Source: Providencia heimbachae ATCC 35613 (GTDB taxonomy: Bacteria > Pseudomonadota > Gammaproteobacteria > Enterobacterales > Enterobacteriaceae). From it: DNA of 64,000 nt. A program made the position numbers and the translations under genes. The DNA is taken from NCBI RefSeq assembly GCF_001655055.1, contig NZ_LXEW01000026.1, positions 35,243 through 99,242 of the forward strand, in the 5' to 3' direction. Under the pieces are notes generated by a model. The model saw nothing but the letters and a program-made list of their open reading frames with translations, searched no databases and was not told the DNA's origin. This document shows, piece after piece, positions 62,423-64,000 of this stretch; within the stretch, counting starts at the first letter, position 1, and each line of letters starts with the position of its first letter.

Positions 62423-62545
62423 ATTAACTCCGCTTTCCGCGTACTCGCTAAATATTTCAATTCCAGAGCACGCTATAAAATATTCACAATAGGGCGCGAA
62501 TTCTACGCAAAAAAGCACCAGAACACAAGCCAATAATGCAGTCAG

Positions 62546-62573
62546 ATTATAAAAAATACGACTTTTTTATCAA
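62546..62573 (-). promoter_or_regulatory. rplU promoter
   Basis: Minus strand TTGATA (62573-62568), 16-nt spacer, TATAAT (62551-62546). The leader to rplU is about 115-120 nt. The remaining 62574-62757 is AT-rich and must hold the ispB promoter; nothing else is seen in it. Confidence 0.65.
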
Positions 62574-62757
62574 GAGTCTCTTTTTGAGGCCGATTTACTA
62601 TTGATAACTCAAATTGTTACTTATTTAAACATTTTTTGCATTACACCTGATAAACTCTTAATTAATAATGTTATGCTAACATCATAACTGTGATACAGGT
62701 TTCCCCTTCCATTAATTCAGGGAATGAACCAAAAACTAATAATATGAATAAATTACA

Positions 62758-63729
62758 ATGAATTTAGAATCTATTATTGAACTGACAACCGAGGATATGT
62801 CAGCGGTAAATGAAGTCATCCTCGGCCAATTAAATTCGGATGTTGCGTTGATTAACCAACTGGGTTATTACATCGTTAGCGGAGGTGGAAAAAGGATCCG
62901 TCCAATGATCGCCGTGCTCGCGGGTCGATCCCTGGGTTATTCTGGCCACAAACATATCCAAGTAGCGGCACTGATCGAATTTATTCATACTGCGACCTTA
63001 TTACATGATGATGTCGTTGATGAATCTGACATGCGTCGTGGAAAACAAACAGCCAATGCTGTTTTTGGTAATGCTGCCAGTGTGCTCGTCGGTGACTTTA
63101 TTTATACTCGATCCTTTCAAATGATGACGGATCTTGACTCAATGCGTGTGCTAAAGTTGATGTCTGAAGCAACCAATGTGATTGCGGAAGGGGAAGTATT
63201 GCAGCTAATGAACTGTAATGATCCTAATATTACTGAAGAAAATTATATGCAAGTTATCTACAGTAAAACGGCTCGTTTATTTGAAGCGGCAGCACATTCA
63301 TCCGCTATCTTAGCAAATGCGACTCCTGAGCAAGAAAAAGCATTACAAGATTATGGCCGCTATATTGGTACTGCATTTCAATTGGTCGACGACCTACTTG
63401 ATTATGATGCTGACAATACACAATTAGGCAAAAATACGGGTGATGATCTTGATGAAGGGAAACCGACACTCCCTCTTCTCCATGCAATGCAGCATGGTAA
63501 TGAAGAAGAATCAGCGTTAATTCGTCAGGCAATTGAGCAAGGTAATGGCCGCCATTTATTAGAAACCGTACTGGCTACCATGAAGCGCTGCGGTTCACTA
63601 GAGTACACCTATACCCGTGCACAAGAAGAGTCACAAAAAGCAATTGATGCTCTGAATATTATTGAGGATTCAGTATATAAAGAAGCATTAGTTGGCTTAG
63701 CGCACGTTGCTATTCAACGTCACTCATAA
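62758..63729 (+). CDS. ispB: octaprenyl diphosphate synthase
   Basis: Makes the C40 polyprenyl side chain of ubiquinone and menaquinone from farnesyl diphosphate and IPP. First Asp-rich motif DDVVD at 84-88 (LLHDDVVDESDMRRG), second DDLLDYD at about 211-217, GGGKRIRP at 42-49. 323 residues, equal to E. coli. Divergent from rplU. It supplies the precursor used by the ubiUVT pathway elsewhere in this window. Confidence 0.97.
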   Translation: MNLESIIELTTEDMSAVNEVILGQLNSDVALINQLGYYIVSGGGKRIRPMIAVLAGRSLGYSGHKHIQVAALIEFIHTATLLHDDVVDESDMRRGKQTANAVFGNAASVLVGDFIYTRSFQMMTDLDSMRVLKLMSEATNVIAEGEVLQLMNCNDPNITEENYMQVIYSKTARLFEAAAHSSAILANATPEQEKALQDYGRYIGTAFQLVDDLLDYDADNTQLGKNTGDDLDEGKPTLPLLHAMQHGNEEESALIRQAIEQGNGRHLLETVLATMKRCGSLEYTYTRAQEESQKAIDALNIIEDSVYKEALVGLAHVAIQRHS

Positions 63730-63737
63730 TACTGATC

Positions 63738-63764
63738 AGGGGGAAATTATTTTTCCCCTTTTTC
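63738..63764. terminator. ispB terminator, probably bidirectional
   Basis: AGGGGGAAA-TTATT-TTTCCCCTTTTT, 8 nt after the ispB stop. It overlaps the 3' end of the convergent partial gene. Confidence 0.75.
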
Positions 63765-64000
63765 CTCCTCATCTATTTGCGCAAGAAGTGATGATAGGCC
63801 ACGTCGTAAAATATATTTGACGATTTTACGACGTTCATCTTCAGTCAACTGATAATACGCTTCAGACCAAATTTGCAAGGCATCGGTTCTTTGACTCTGG
63901 TATGTCACTAAAGGCTCACTCAGGGTTAATTGCCCTTGAATTTCTCCCGGTAAACTCTCGACATAATATTCAACAGCCTTCCCTTGAACGCCTCTTTTAC
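63747..64000 (-). CDS. C-terminal part of an unidentified protein
   Basis: Partial gene entering from the right edge; about 84 codons in frame with stop TAA at 63749-63747. The visible sequence includes KAVEYYVESLPGEIQGQLTL, then ALQIWSEAYYQLTEDERRKI, and ends in an acidic tail DEEEKGEK. The final ~45 residues look helical. No family recognised; E. coli has sfsB (nlp) here on the other strand, so gene content after ispB differs. Confidence 0.7.
   Translation of the reverse strand, partial: KRGVQGKAVEYYVESLPGEIQGQLTLSEPLVTYQSQRTDALQIWSEAYYQLTEDERRKIVKYILRRGLSSLLAQIDEEEKGEK

Noticed and set aside
62114..62533. Longer N-terminus for L21
   Set aside because: The 37 extra residues are unrelated to L21 and ATG 62422 has a good ribosome-binding site and matches the family start.

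Overview
The window is a chromosomal segment of an enteric gammaproteobacterium. The base composition is AT-rich (roughly 40% GC by eye). Nearly every housekeeping protein is a close relative of its Escherichia coli counterpart, and the gene orders lptGF/pepA-holC-valS, rraB/argI, pyrBI-ridA, nrdDG, yhbQ-yhbS-ubiT/ubiUV and deaD-nlpI-pnp-rpsO-truB-rbfA-infB-nusA-rimP-metY-leuU-secG-glmM-folP-ftsH-rlmE/yhbY/greA/dacB/obgE-rpmA-rplU/ispB are enterobacterial. The AT-richness, a 2-aminoethylphosphonate locus and a distinctive family of palindromic intergenic repeats suggest Morganellaceae, most likely Providencia. That assignment is an inference; species cannot be fixed from this sequence alone.

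Layout. 1-2.3 kb is the edge of a mobile element at tRNA-Leu(CAA): one intact P4-type tyrosine integrase and fragments of at least one older integrase, with the element continuing past the left border. 2.5-4.7 kb holds accessory genes: a 28-residue membrane peptide, a beta-lactamase-fold lipoprotein and an orphan 171-residue protein. 4.7-12.3 kb is core (lptG, lptF, pepA, holC, valS). 12.3-13.1 kb is a gene-poor gap with an open frame lacking a normal start and a terminator. 13.1-14.8 kb is rraB and argI with twin ARG boxes. 14.8-21.6 kb is a phosphonate island: phnX-phnW divergent from phnR and the phnSTUV transporter, with a shared palindromic operator in front of phnW and phnS. 21.6-27.8 kb carries a small lipoprotein, the attenuator-controlled pyrLBI operon, ridA and the anaerobic ribonucleotide reductase nrdDG.

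27.8-33.1 kb mixes conserved small genes (yhbP, a YhcN-like protein, yhbQ, a frameshifted yhbS), the O2-independent ubiquinone genes ubiT and ubiUV, and a YafQ/DinJ-type toxin-antitoxin pair. 33.1-36.4 kb is an HlyD protein with two ABC-2 permeases and no ATPase in the operon. 36.8-39.2 kb is the BtsSR two-component system. From 39.4 kb to the right end, the leftward transcription/translation/RNA-decay supercluster and its neighbours are ordinary core genome, ending with a partial unidentified gene on the minus strand.

How it fits together. FNR-like and NrdR-like sites at nrdD and an FNR-like site at ubiU point to anaerobic control of DNA precursor and quinone synthesis. The phosphonate genes take up 2-aminoethylphosphonate and convert it to phosphonoacetaldehyde and then acetaldehyde plus phosphate. 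The most unusual signals are: a 120-bp palindromic repeat family whose right end lies at the same 7-nt distance from the start codons of holC and btsS; two perfect DnaA-box sequences as a 12-bp inverted repeat in the nrdD leader; an ATPase-less ABC-2/HlyD exporter operon; and an initiator tRNA gene whose encoded 3' end is CCT rather than CCA. No CRISPR array, rRNA operon or complete insertion sequence was seen.
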